Assembly (NCBI GenBank): GCA_003640385.1
Contig: RCAB01000903.1
Location: 1-13,395 of the forward strand
Direction of reading: 5' to 3'
Origin: Setaria digitata
Lineage: Eukaryota; Nematoda; Chromadorea; Rhabditida; Setariidae
DNA: 13,395 nt
Below the pieces are notes generated by a model. The model saw only the letters and a list, made by a program, of their open reading frames with translations. It was not told where the DNA came from and did no database searches. The translations under genes were made by a program, and so were the position numbers. This document shows, in pieces, positions 1 through 7,550 of the stretch (position 1 is its first letter; each line of letters starts with the position of its first letter).

Positions 1-228
1 TATTATTATTTATTATTATTACTATTTATTATTACTTATTATTATTTATTATTATTATTTATTATTGTTATTTATTATTGTTATTATTTATTATTATTGT
101 TTATTATTGTTATTATTTATTATTATTATTTATTATTTTTTATTATTATTTATTGTCATTATTTATTATTGTTATTGTTATCACTATTATTATCACTATT
201 ATTATTACAATTATTGTTATTGCTATTA
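1..228. repeat. (TTA)n-type triplet microsatellite, imperfect
   Basis: Almost every base belongs to runs of TAT/ATT triplets, broken by regular ATTGTT, ACT and extra-T interruptions, so the period slips between 3 and 4. The tract runs off the left edge, so its true length is unknown. From about 160 the interruptions (GTCATT, GTTATC, CACTAT) become denser, suggesting an older, mutated flank. The minus strand reads as a long asparagine-rich frame purely because of the AAT/AAC triplets; that is not evidence for a protein. Confidence 0.95.
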
Positions 229-470
229 TAGCTAGTGCATATTTGTAATAATAATAGAGGATAAAGATGATAATATTTATTATTAAAACTAATAGTAATA
301 AATATCATTATTGTTGTAACCATTATAACAGTAATGGCAACACTGTTGCCAATGTTACTATGAAAGAAGAACACTACTAGCATGATTCCAATTCACATAA
401 TCATCTTGAACCATTATCGACACCTGACTTTATCATTGTTAACATCATTGTCAACATCAGCACCATACAG
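229..470. repeat. degenerate triplet-repeat flank
   Basis: Decayed continuation of the left-hand microsatellite: AATAATAATAG, TTATTATTAAAAC, AATAGTAATAAATATCATTATTG and similar triplet-biased pieces. At 432-455 a 12-base unit occurs twice in tandem (ATCATTGTTAAC then ATCATTGTCAAC, one mismatch), followed by the start of a third (ATCAG). No gene is seen here. Confidence 0.65.
330..359. repeat. perfect short palindrome with extended arms
   Basis: TGGCAACA (335-342) and TGTTGCCA (344-351) are perfect reverse complements around a single C. Outside them AGTAA (330-334) pairs with TTACT (355-359) across a 3-base bulge (ATG). Its half-site carries GTTGCC/GGCAAC, which resembles X-box/RFX-type half-sites, but no binding claim can be made from one copy. 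Confidence 0.6.
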
Positions 471-784
471 AAGATTCATCATTTTCTCTCTTCTTTTCTC
501 ATTCGTTTCCATTCCTTGCAATCCCGAAAGTATATATATTTGGAATAATGGATAACTAAAATTGCTTCAAATTGATTGCACATCTCTTGGGACCGAACTG
601 AAACTCATCTATCTATCCAACCATATTTGTATAAGTGCATAATCTATGGGATGTAGTCGAGAGTCGAGAGTTTGTTGTTTCTGTCTACACAAGAAATGCT
701 TATCTGTCGGCAATGTCACATTCTCTTGCCTTCATCTATCCACCTCATACCCTCTCATTTTCATTTTCCATCAAAATTAAATAT
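471..784. other. unannotated AT-rich stretch
   Basis: Mixed AT-rich DNA with a pyrimidine-rich patch near 482-520 (TTTTCTCTCTTCTTTTCTC). No gene, RNA or organised repeat was seen. Reading frames that run from here into the CA repeat are produced by that repeat and are not counted as genes. Confidence 0.5.
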
Positions 785-798
785 TATCGATATCGATA
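785..798. repeat. 14-base perfect palindrome
   Basis: TATCGATATCGATA is its own reverse complement, two overlapping TATCGATA octamers. It directly abuts the CA microsatellite, which may matter for slippage or cruciform formation. TATCGATA is also a known DREF-type site in insects, but no role here is claimed. Confidence 0.75.
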
Positions 799-808
799 TA
801 CACACACG

Positions 809-858
<50 letters not shown>

Positions 859-859
859 N
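799..859. repeat. (CA)n microsatellite with unresolved base
   Basis: A short CACACAC, then GTACATACATA, then an uninterrupted (CA)20 at 819-858, ending at a single N (859). An N placed exactly at the end of the dinucleotide run suggests that the assembly could not resolve the tract length, so the true repeat may be longer. Histidine/threonine-rich frames through it are artefacts. Confidence 0.95.
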
Positions 860-865
860 TCGAAG

Positions 866-880
866 TTTCAAATTTTGAAA
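866..880. repeat. 15-base palindrome
   Basis: TTTCAAA (866-872) and TTTGAAA (874-880) are perfect reverse complements around one T. It lies between the CA repeat and the homopurine run. A related TTTCAAATT/AATTTGAAA pair occurs at 1428-1460. Confidence 0.6.
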
Positions 881-883
881 TGC

Positions 884-926
884 AAGGAAAAGAAGGAAGG
901 AGAGAAAGAAAGGAAAAGGAGAAAAA
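884..926 (+). repeat. homopurine tract, 43 bases
   Basis: From 884 to 926 only A and G occur (GGAAAAGAAGGAAGGAGAG and similar). A second purine-rich stretch follows at about 1048-1102. With the adjacent palindromes and the CA tract, this makes a run of non-B-DNA-prone sequence from 785 to 926. No gene is supported. Confidence 0.85.
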
Positions 927-1874
927 TGTTCTTATCGTTAAAGAAATGTTTTATTTTATTTTTTGTCTTCTAATCGTTGCTTGCTCTTATTATTTTTCAG
1001 AAATTCATCAAATACGATATAATATACATTTTAAAGGGATTGAGACGAATGGAAAAAAAGAAGAAAAAAGGTTTGCAAAAATAGAATGAAGAAAAAAAGA
1101 ATTAAACTTAACATTTAAAAGGAAGAAAAGAATGGAATTTTATTAGATATGAAAAAGATGATGAAAGGGAAATTTCAAAACGAACGTTTAATTCGTATTT
1201 ATTGCTTTTTACTAACTAAGAACTGTAGGAAATCTTAAGAGACAAAATAATGATGATAAAATTTATCAGTGTAATGAATTTTCGCAACTTTTTCTGGTAA
1301 TGTACTTAATTCATTGCTTCTTTTCTCGTTCTTTTTTTTTTTTTCAAAGTTTAACATTCAATCTATCAATATTAGATAACAATTGTTATTTGATATAAAC
1401 GAATAGAAAAATCCTGAAAAACTATTTTTTCAAATTCGAAAATTAAAAAGCAATTTGAAATTTTGCATGACTAGATACGCTTATTTAAAGTTAATATCAG
1501 TCCTTTCCATTATGTGCAGAAAAAAGTAAATAGTCTTTAAATAGTATTTATATATCCTTTAGTCACGTCATGTGCGTGGAATGAACGGATACTGTTATCA
1601 TTCGAAAGTATGGTATGAAACACAAAGGTGATTACAAGAATTTCCTTTGGACTCTGTACTCAGAATTAATTCACCTTATCGGAAAGGATTCAAAGATTGC
1701 CGGGAATTACAAAAACACAAAAGTTTGAAATTTGCTTGCAAACCGCATAACTCCCCAATGCCTTTATTGATTTATTTTATTTTCACTTATCGGAAGGTTA
1801 ATTTGCCATTGAATTTATAATAAAAAAAGAAAAAAGATGAAATTAGACCAGTATAATCATCATCTCTCGAAAAA
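927..1874. other. AT-rich intergenic or intronic DNA
   Basis: No gene is recognised. Visible items are: a TTTTTCAG acceptor-like site ending at 1000 with only a lysine-rich frame behind it; a T13 run (1332-1344); and a hairpin made of TTTCAAATT (1428-1436) and AATTTGAAA (1452-1460), 9 perfect base pairs around a 15-base loop. Confidence 0.5.
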
Positions 1875-2063
1875 ATGGTAATGGTATTTAAGGATCAGGA
1901 AGAAAGTCAGAGAAGAGCAATTTCAAAATTCGATTTCCTTGATTTATTAAATATAATCCGCTCGAGAGTAATGCAAATTCTTAAAGAAACCCTTAATCAT
2001 TGGGAGACAATAAGCAGGAATCTTTGCGAGAAAAAAATTGAAAGCTTTGAAAGAATGAATTAA
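1875..2063 (+). other. candidate 62-residue open frame, unrecognised
   Basis: An ATG-started frame of 62 codons ending in TAA. The start lies in an A-rich context (AAAAA before ATGG) that is favourable for nematode initiation, and an in-frame TAA lies 18 bases upstream of the ATG. The product is hydrophilic with mixed charge (KDQEES near residues 6-11, then alternating hydrophobic and charged residues from about 20 to 60), compatible with one or two amphipathic helices. No signal peptide or transmembrane segment is visible. I do not recognise a family. At this base composition a 62-codon frame is expected several times by chance in a window this size, so this is only a candidate. It could also be an exon; a pyrimidine-rich TTTTCAG lies downstream at 2191-2197. 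Confidence 0.15.
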
Positions 2064-2190
2064 ATGATTGCGATGCCATATTAAATCTTCGCTTTCAGCT
2101 GAGAAAGGAAGAAAATTTTGTGTCATAAATTTGAAGTTCATAACATTTTTGGAAAATAGTTAACTATGCTTTCACTTCATTTCTTTTTCC

Positions 2191-2197
2191 TTTTCAG
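2191..2197 (+). other. splice-acceptor-like site TTTTCAG
   Basis: TTTTCAG follows a pyrimidine-rich stretch (TTCATTTCTTTTTCC). This matches the short nematode 3' splice consensus. The next open frame on this strand only begins at 2283, behind stops, so the site does not connect cleanly to it. Confidence 0.2.
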
Positions 2198-2243
2198 TTT
2201 ACTAATACTTTGTTTATAGCATTTCTTTTTTAATTTCCTTTTC

Positions 2244-2262
2244 TTTTTTTTTACAAAAAAAA
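2244..2262. repeat. T9-AC-A8 mirror-like tract
   Basis: Nine T, then AC, then eight A: a self-complementary hairpin with a minimal loop. It lies in a pyrimidine-rich patch. On the minus strand it feeds a lysine-rich tail of a frame (2177-2461), which is therefore likely spurious. Confidence 0.7.
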
Positions 2263-2282
2263 TTGAAACCAAGCGAATGTGA

Positions 2283-2510
2283 TACCGTACTCTTGAGGAA
2301 GATTTATTGCAATATGTTAATAGACATTTCATATTTTTAGAAAATAATTTTAAACATCTTCTTCTTGAAAACTTGAAAAATTTTAAGTTACTTTCTGGAA
2401 AATTTCTTAATATGGAACACCGAGTATTTAGGAAAGTTACTGTACTCACTAAATTTGGCATATTACCGTATCAGAAAAGGGTTCATATCAATAATATTTT
2501 AGGGATATAA
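2283..2510 (+). other. candidate 75-codon open frame without ATG start
   Basis: Open from just after a TGA (2280-2282) to TAA (2508-2510). The first in-frame ATG lies about halfway (near 2412), so if coding this would be a terminal exon rather than a whole gene. Residues are plausibly protein-like (acidic LEED near the start, then leucine- and asparagine-rich, with a basic patch RVFRK in the second half), but I recognise no domain. Two AATAAA hexamers (2536-2541 and 2563-2568) follow 25-60 bases after the stop, as expected for a 3' end, although AATAAA is frequent by chance in DNA this AT-rich. No convincing acceptor lies at its 5' edge. The opposite strand is also open (2177-2461), which weakens either call. 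Confidence 0.13.
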
Positions 2511-2535
2511 CATTGGCGAAATATGAAAAGAAAGG

Positions 2536-2568
2536 AATAAATATATAAATGAAACTTTAGAAAATAAA
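2536..2568 (+). promoter_or_regulatory. paired AATAAA hexamers
   Basis: AATAAA at 2536-2541 and again at 2563-2568, shortly after the stop of the 2283-2510 frame. The spacing suits a polyadenylation region if that frame is a last exon. Because the hexamer is common in AT-rich DNA, the weight is low. Confidence 0.2.
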
Positions 2569-3073
2569 GCAGACATTGTCTGGATTTAAAATGTCACCGA
2601 GCATTTCTTTGTTGTGAAATGGAAACTGAAAATAATTCGAAATGGATGCTTCTATTTTAATGAACGAAATGTCAATTAGTGACTAACTGGCGATTTAAAA
2701 TGAGTTTGTTACTTTTTTAAAAAGTTGAAAATCATGCAATAGTTGGGTTTTTTGAATGAAAAAAATTCGCATTTCTTCATTTTCCTACTGCATGTGTATT
2801 TAGAGTTGCGAAAATAAAATCGAATGTTAATGATTGTGCAAATATTATCATTATCAACGGAAAAAATTTTTCGATTCTAAGTGCAATATCAAAATGCATA
2901 ATTATCATTTTTTTTTCTCCACACTTTTTGCATACTTAACAAACATTTCATATTTCACACAGAAATTATGAAATCCCACTGCAACTTCTAACATGTCATA
3001 ATTTACATTTAAAAGTTCAAAAATGGAAAATTATGTCGTTATATCATCTTGTTCAACTATTATGTAAAAATTT
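2569..3073. other. AT-rich DNA, no gene seen
   Basis: Texture of alternating A and T clusters (for example GGAAAAAATTTTTCGATTC near 2860-2880) plus a T9 run (2908-2916). No coding frame, RNA or organised repeat was recognised. Confidence 0.5.
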
Positions 3074-3146
3074 TTTGTAACAGGAAAAAATTAAAGCTAC
3101 GAAAAATCTGCAAATTACCAAAAAAAATTTTTTTTCTTGTTACAAA
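3074..3146. repeat. inverted repeat, 17-base arms with one mismatch
   Basis: Left arm 3074-3090 (TTTGTAACAGGAAAAAA) and right arm 3130-3146 (TTTTTTCTTGTTACAAA) are reverse complements except at one position, which would be a G-T wobble in RNA. The loop is 39 bases and ends in an A8T8 block (3120-3135). Plain AT-richness does not easily produce the GTAACAGG/CTTGTTAC core. It could be a hairpin or the terminal inverted repeats of a very small decayed element, but no target-site duplication is evident. Confidence 0.7.
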
Positions 3147-3222
3147 TCAAAAATTCCAAAAACCGATTAGTTTCCGATGCCAAAAATTCTTCCACTTCCT
3201 ATTTCACTCCAAAAATAACTTG

Positions 3223-3225
<3 letters not shown>

Positions 3226-3253
<28 letters not shown>

Positions 3254-3289
3254 AGAAGAAGAAAGGAAAAGGAAAGAATGAGAAGAAAA
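3226..3289 (+). repeat. A26 run and homopurine tract
   Basis: Twenty-six consecutive A (3226-3251), then (GAA)n-like and GGAAAA purines up to 3278. After a single T (3279), ten more purines follow (3280-3289). A long A run can mark the tail of a retroposed copy, but the 200 bases before it resemble no transcript I know and no flanking direct repeat was found. Lysine-rich (plus) and phenylalanine/serine-rich (minus) frames through it are artefacts. Confidence 0.9.
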
Positions 3290-4945
3290 TTGTTGAACCA
3301 ATAAAATTTGTCGAAATAATAATTTGCATTGGTCATATAATCCCCCTGTTGTAGCAAATGTTGCCTTTGTTATCGTTCCATCCATCGATATCATTCCCAT
3401 TCTCATTCATACAGTAATAATAAAAATTGTAAATATATCATCAAAATTTTTGAAAAGGTCGAAAAAAAAATTAAATTAGTATTGCTAGTTTGATGGATGC
3501 TTTATGAAATAAACGATTTAACAATATTGCCAAAATCAACCAGCAAAAAGTACAGCAAGCAAAAAATTTTTTTCATCCTTAACTTATTAACTTTTAAATA
3601 AAACCTGATTTAAAAGAAAAAATGAAAATAAAAATAAAAGATTCTAATCAATGTAGGAACTGTATTGGTGCCAATGACCGGTACTCTTTTCTATCAATAC
3701 ATGAGCTGATTTTAATTTTTATTATAAATTATTTCCAAACAAAAAAGAAAAATAATTTGCTTTCTAAAAGTCAGTTTTTTATATGGAAAAATTGAAATGA
3801 GGAGGAATAATTGCAGAATCAAGAAAAAATAATTTTTGGAGAAAATTTTTAAGCGTTCAGGTGATTGCTTAAATTAACAATGTAATGTTATCTTTTTAAA
3901 TGAACAATTTGTTGACAGCTATGTTGAAAAATTAAAGTTATTTTCTCTTTCTTTTTTTAGTTTATCTTTTCATAAATGATAGAACATGTTGTTGGAAAAG
4001 GAAAGTAATTTCGTAAGCCATATTCTTCAAACATTTAAAAACCCGGAACTATAAAAGCAATTACCAATTAAACATCCAGAAGAACAAAAGTCTCTAAAAT
4101 TCTCAAAATTTCTTTTCCTAATTTAAAAAAAAAAAATTAAAATCAAAGCTGCAAAAATTCTACGGATTTCCTCGTAACATATTCTCGAATAGAAAAGAAA
4201 AAAAAGAAGAATTGTCACCAATTAAAGATTATCCTTCCCGAAGAAAAATGATGATGCATTTTGTATTGTACAATAATCATCGTTTTGAATATATTCTAGA
4301 AATATGGCAAGACATTCATTCTATTTATTCTTATAACACACATTTCTCATAAAAAAAGAAAAAAAAAGAAAGAAATGACTAAAATATAAATACCAAAATT
4401 TGCATTTATCGCTTCAATATCATTCATTTTCAAAAAATTACTTGCTAAGGAAGAGTGTTTTAAAAATGGAATTATAAAAACTAATTGAAATAATAGCAAT
4501 AGTTTATTAGAATGAGGCAAAATTACATAGACAACTATTTCATATCAAATAATAATAACATCGATGTAATCTAGTCGTTTACATATTCTAATTAATTTAA
4601 GTGAATAAGCAGTTATTAAGTGTGCATTTATTTCTATAAATTTTATTGCAACATAAAATGGTAAGAAAATCGGCGATTAAAATTTTGCAAAACTCAATAA
4701 TAAAATTTTTAATTTGAAGATTTTCGTTAAATCACCTTCTTTTTCGCTCTAAGTCAAACTATTTTATCAAGCAGTAAAATTCGTATTTAGATATTTTGGA
4801 CATAGTTTCTTATATATTATCATTTACAAGAAATGAAAATTTGCCGCTTAGAAATGCATTTAATTTAAAGCATTTACAATTATATTAATGATTCAGAGTT
4901 GAAATATATCTGCAAAAAAAAGCTGAGAGAAATATCTTTCAAATA
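3290..4945. other. AT-rich DNA, no gene seen
   Basis: About 1.65 kb without a recognisable gene, RNA or sizeable repeat; only homopolymer tracts stand out (A12 at 4125-4136). Many AAAA/TTTT clusters and small purine patches (GGAAAAGGAAAG near 3995) occur. It may be intergenic or a long intron. Confidence 0.55.
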
Positions 4946-4950
4946 ACATT

Positions 4951-4980
4951 AAAAACATATATATATATATATATGTTTTT
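4951..4980. repeat. 30-base perfect palindrome
   Basis: AAAAAC, then (AT)9, then GTTTTT: a perfect palindrome without a spacer, able to extrude as a cruciform. It forms the left edge of the (TA)n block. Confidence 0.9.
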
Positions 4981-5025
4981 ATATATATATATTTTTAATG
5001 TATTTTATTTTTAATGTATATTATA

Positions 5026-5064
<39 letters not shown>

Positions 5065-5066
<2 letters not shown>

Positions 5067-5092
5067 TATTGTGATACTAAGAAGATACTTTA
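5065..5092 (+). repeat. 28-base repeat unit, copy 1
   Basis: Begins ATTATTGTGATACTAAG and ends GATACTTTA. It is identical at all 28 positions to copies 2 and 3. It sits between two (TA)n runs. The unit carries GATACT twice (after TTGT and after AAGAA), a small internal direct repeat. Confidence 0.92.
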
Positions 5093-5138
5093 TATATATA
5101 TATATATATATATATNTTAATGTATATTATATATATAT

Positions 5139-5170
5139 ATTATTGTGATACTAAGAAGATACTTTAAGAT

Positions 5171-5175
<5 letters not shown>
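5139..5175 (+). repeat. 28-base repeat unit, copy 2, with partial re-duplication
   Basis: Bases 5139-5166 match copy 1 exactly, 74 bases downstream of it, and are likewise preceded by a TTAATGTATATTATATAT segment (compare 5011 and 5117). So the repeating unit includes flanking (TA)n. The last ten bases (AGATACTTTA) are duplicated once more (5166-5175), a local slippage step. Confidence 0.92.
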
Positions 5176-5207
<32 letters not shown>

Positions 5208-5325
5208 CATTAAAAACATATATATATTTGTGATTAAAACTTAATAAAATTCGTTAATAAAATTTACAAGATGAAGAAGATTAGTTTAGTTTAACATTCG
5301 TTTCGTTCTAAACCATTTTAACGAA

Positions 5326-5353
5326 ATTATTGTGATACTAAGAAGATACTTTA
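5326..5353 (+). repeat. 28-base repeat unit, copy 3, in unique DNA
   Basis: Identical to copies 1 and 2 but outside the (TA)n block, flanked by ordinary sequence (AACGA before, ACAAATTG after). It may be the original from which the copies inside the block arose. The distance from copy 2 is 187 bases. Confidence 0.9.
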
Positions 5354-5446
5354 ACAAATTGATGAATTTCAGTAAAGAAAGCAATCTTCTTATCCCATTA
5401 AATTAAAGAAAGCTCCCATATTCAAATAATGCATTTTATACAGAAG

Positions 5447-5479
5447 CCTCTTCCTCTTCTTCTCCAACAACAACAACAA
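5447..5479 (+). repeat. pyrimidine tract and (CAA)5
   Basis: A CTTCTT-type pyrimidine run (5447-5465) leads straight into (CAA)5 (5465-5479). A simple microsatellite with no coding frame of interest. Confidence 0.8.
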
Positions 5480-6928
5480 TCTTTCAAATAAGATGAAAAA
5501 ATAATAATAAAGCTTTTTTTCTTTTTCAAATGGAGTCTTTTTGTGCCCACTTCCATCACATTCACCCTGTTTAATATGCTTACATATATAAATCTTAGCA
5601 TATATTATATTTTTGCAGTTTGTATGTATGCATTAAAATTTACACTATCATCTTATCATACAAATTGATATGATCATATATCATTGTTGGTGTAAACATG
5701 CTTTTTTAAAGAATTATTTAAGCTCAATCAGTGTGACAATTCAAAAAATTATGAATCGAAATTTAATGTGGCTGTAAATTTTTACAAACTTAAACGATTT
5801 GAATCATGGAGAATGCATGCATCAACGAACTATAAGAGAAAGATACAGAAGAAAGAAAAGTTGACTAATATGCCTGATATCTTTCAAGATTTCCTTTATT
5901 CGCTTCTATTCAAAAATTTTCCTCATGAACAAATTAGTAATTAAACAGAACATGAGTACGCATGAAAACACATGTCATTCATATTTCTATTAGTTCAATT
6001 AAATTTTAAATTATTTTTTGAATTACAGAGTCAATTTCAACATCATAAACAAATATATTAATAAGAGTGCAATTATTATGTGGCTACTCCACATTGGCTT
6101 TATTGGAATTTCCAATCAAATTTTGAGTTCAGTCGATAATTTTTAGCTGGAAATCTTCCACCGTAAGGATAAATTCATGAAATGTTCAATTTAAATAATA
6201 ATAAAATGGAAATGATTGATATTGAGGGGAAAACAAAAACATTCCATTAGATTCAACTTAATTTACCACATATTGAGCAAAAATTGAGACATTATAGCAA
6301 ACGATATAATTTTAAAAATTTTATATGATAAGTTAGCTAATTCAGATTAGAAGTATCTTGGAAGAGAGAGGTGGAGGATTTAAAGCCGGAAGTGGAACCA
6401 CTGTCATTTTATCAATCGTTATCGAATTTTTTGTCAAAAATTTAGAAGCGATCAAAGATAATCCAACAGTTCCATATATCAAATGATGTCTCGTCAGAAG
6501 TGATAAAGATTACGTTTCCTTGAACTTTTCATAAATTCCCGTAAATTTGCGCACGTTCACAAGTTGAAATTAATATGAATATCAATTTAATGTATTAAAG
6601 ATATTTATCAATTTAAAGATAACATTAATCAAATAAAATGTTCTTTTAACTTCTGAATAATTCATTTCCTTGGAAAAATTTAGTTTTTTTGAAAATATTT
6701 TTGACTTAGAATGGGCATAATCCTTTAAAATCTGAAATGAATCATTCTGAAAATCGAATATTTTGATATATTATAAAATTTTTACGAAAAAACCCTAATA
6801 GCAACAGTGCCGATTAAAATGAATGAACTATAATTTGCTCGTATTTGAAGAATTTGGCATTGAAAATTAGCTAACTTTTAATAATTTATGTAGAGGGTGA
6901 CCCATTTCTTCCTTTATTTTTTCATATC
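5480..6928. other. AT-rich DNA with isolated palindromes, no gene
   Basis: No gene is recognised. Contained items: the perfect palindrome ATATGATCATAT (5668-5679); the 15-base palindrome ATTGGAA-T-TTCCAAT (6102-6116), which carries CCAAT on both strands; and A/T clusters spaced about 10 bases apart at 6674-6702. Confidence 0.5.
6102..6116. repeat. 15-base palindrome with CCAAT on both strands
   Basis: ATTGGAA and TTCCAAT flank a single T. A further ATTGG lies just upstream (6093-6097). CCAAT is the core recognised by NF-Y, but a lone site in non-coding DNA without a mapped promoter supports nothing more. Confidence 0.55.
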
Positions 6929-6950
6929 AAAAAAAAAAAAAATTTTTTTT
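6929..6950. repeat. A14T8 tract
   Basis: Fourteen A directly followed by eight T, then CTTG. The sequence A8T8CTTG is shared exactly with 3120-3139, where it forms one side of an inverted repeat. Rigid A/T junctions of this kind tend to exclude nucleosomes. Confidence 0.8.
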
Positions 6951-6992
6951 CTTGAGCAAAAATCGAAATGCAGTGTATTAATCATTTGGGAA

Positions 6993-7187
6993 CTAGTTAA
7001 GACTATAATTATACATAGTGATAATTAATAATACTGATAGCTGCAAATAAATAGTGACACAAAAAAAGCATACATTGTTATTACGACTGTTGTTAATAAT
7101 GAGAATAGTAATGATGATGGAGGTGATGTTGGTGACTCTAGAGATAACGATAACAATATTGTAATATTTGGTTGTGATTTTTCTCAT
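6993..7187. other. degenerate triplet tract
   Basis: The centre (7070-7165) is made of GTT, AAT, GAT and GGT triplets (ATGATGATGGAGGTGATG near 7111-7128), a decayed triplet repeat like 229-470 but in the opposite orientation. The minus strand is open for 64 codons rich in Ile, Asn and Thr. This is what such triplets give in any frame, so no gene is called. Confidence 0.55.
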
Positions 7188-7461
7188 CTCAGCTCATCGG
7201 AAAGCAAAACGAAAAATAAATACAATATGTATATATGCTTGTTGATGGCTCGAGACAGGCGCCAATTATAAATATAAAAAAAAGAAAAATTTGTATTCGA
7301 TTTTTCTGCTTCCTTCCTCCCAAATAACTGATTATTCATTATGGGAAGAACAGAAAAGCGATTGAATATATATTATGTCAGCTAACAACCACATTTATCA
7401 CATTACATATCATATCTTTTCAATAATTTCCTCATACTGTGACTGAGCATAGGCATTAATC

Positions 7462-7550
7462 TACGGTATGTATTTCATACTACAGTGTCTACTGTGTATG
7501 TGAAATAATGCTGCATACGGTATATATTTATACAGCAGTGTTACTACAAG
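7462..7550. repeat. 54-base-period duplication with hairpins
   Basis: TACGGTATGTATTTCATACT (from 7462) recurs as TACGGTATATATTTATACAG (from 7516), followed in both by CAGTGT and ACTAC-like sequence. Copy A holds two adjacent hairpins: GTATG/CATAC (7466-7480) and ACAGT/ACTGT (7482-7495). Copy B keeps one longer hairpin, GTATA/TATAC (7520-7533), enclosed by TGCTG (7509-7513) and CAGCA (7533-7537, overlapping by one base). The duplication is diverged but the ability to pair is kept. Confidence 0.6.

Larger units (their letters stand above)
4946..5227. repeat. (TA)n block bounded by a 21-base direct repeat
   Basis: The block is mostly alternating TA, with an N at 5116. The same 21-base sequence beginning ACATTAAAAACATATAT stands at both ends (4946-4966 and 5207-5227). 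Reverse-complement copies of its core (TTTTTAATGT) stand at 4992-5001 and 5008-5017, with a truncated copy just after the N (5117-5122). Two of these form a 16-base tandem (4992-5007 and 5008-5023, one mismatch). Because the core occurs in both orientations, several alternative cruciforms are possible. The N probably marks collapsed repeat. Confidence 0.92.

Noticed and set aside
159..383. Minus-strand asparagine-rich frame of 74 codons
   Set aside because: Produced by AAT/AAC triplets of the left-hand microsatellite; no other protein-like content.
635..1089. Three plus-strand frames across or beside the CA repeat
   Set aside because: His/Thr runs come from (CA)20 and cross an N; the lysine-rich frame comes from the homopurine tract.
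990..1089. Exon after TATTTTTCAG (1000)
   Set aside because: The following frame is only lysine-rich sequence with no clear donor.
2177..2461. Minus-strand ATG frame of 94 codons
   Set aside because: C-terminal third is lysine-rich because of T9 and pyrimidine tracts on the plus strand; it lies opposite another open frame and shows no domain.
3049..3406. Lysine-rich plus-strand frame and Phe/Ser-rich minus-strand frame around the A26 run
   Set aside because: Both are kept open by the homopolymer and GAA tract.
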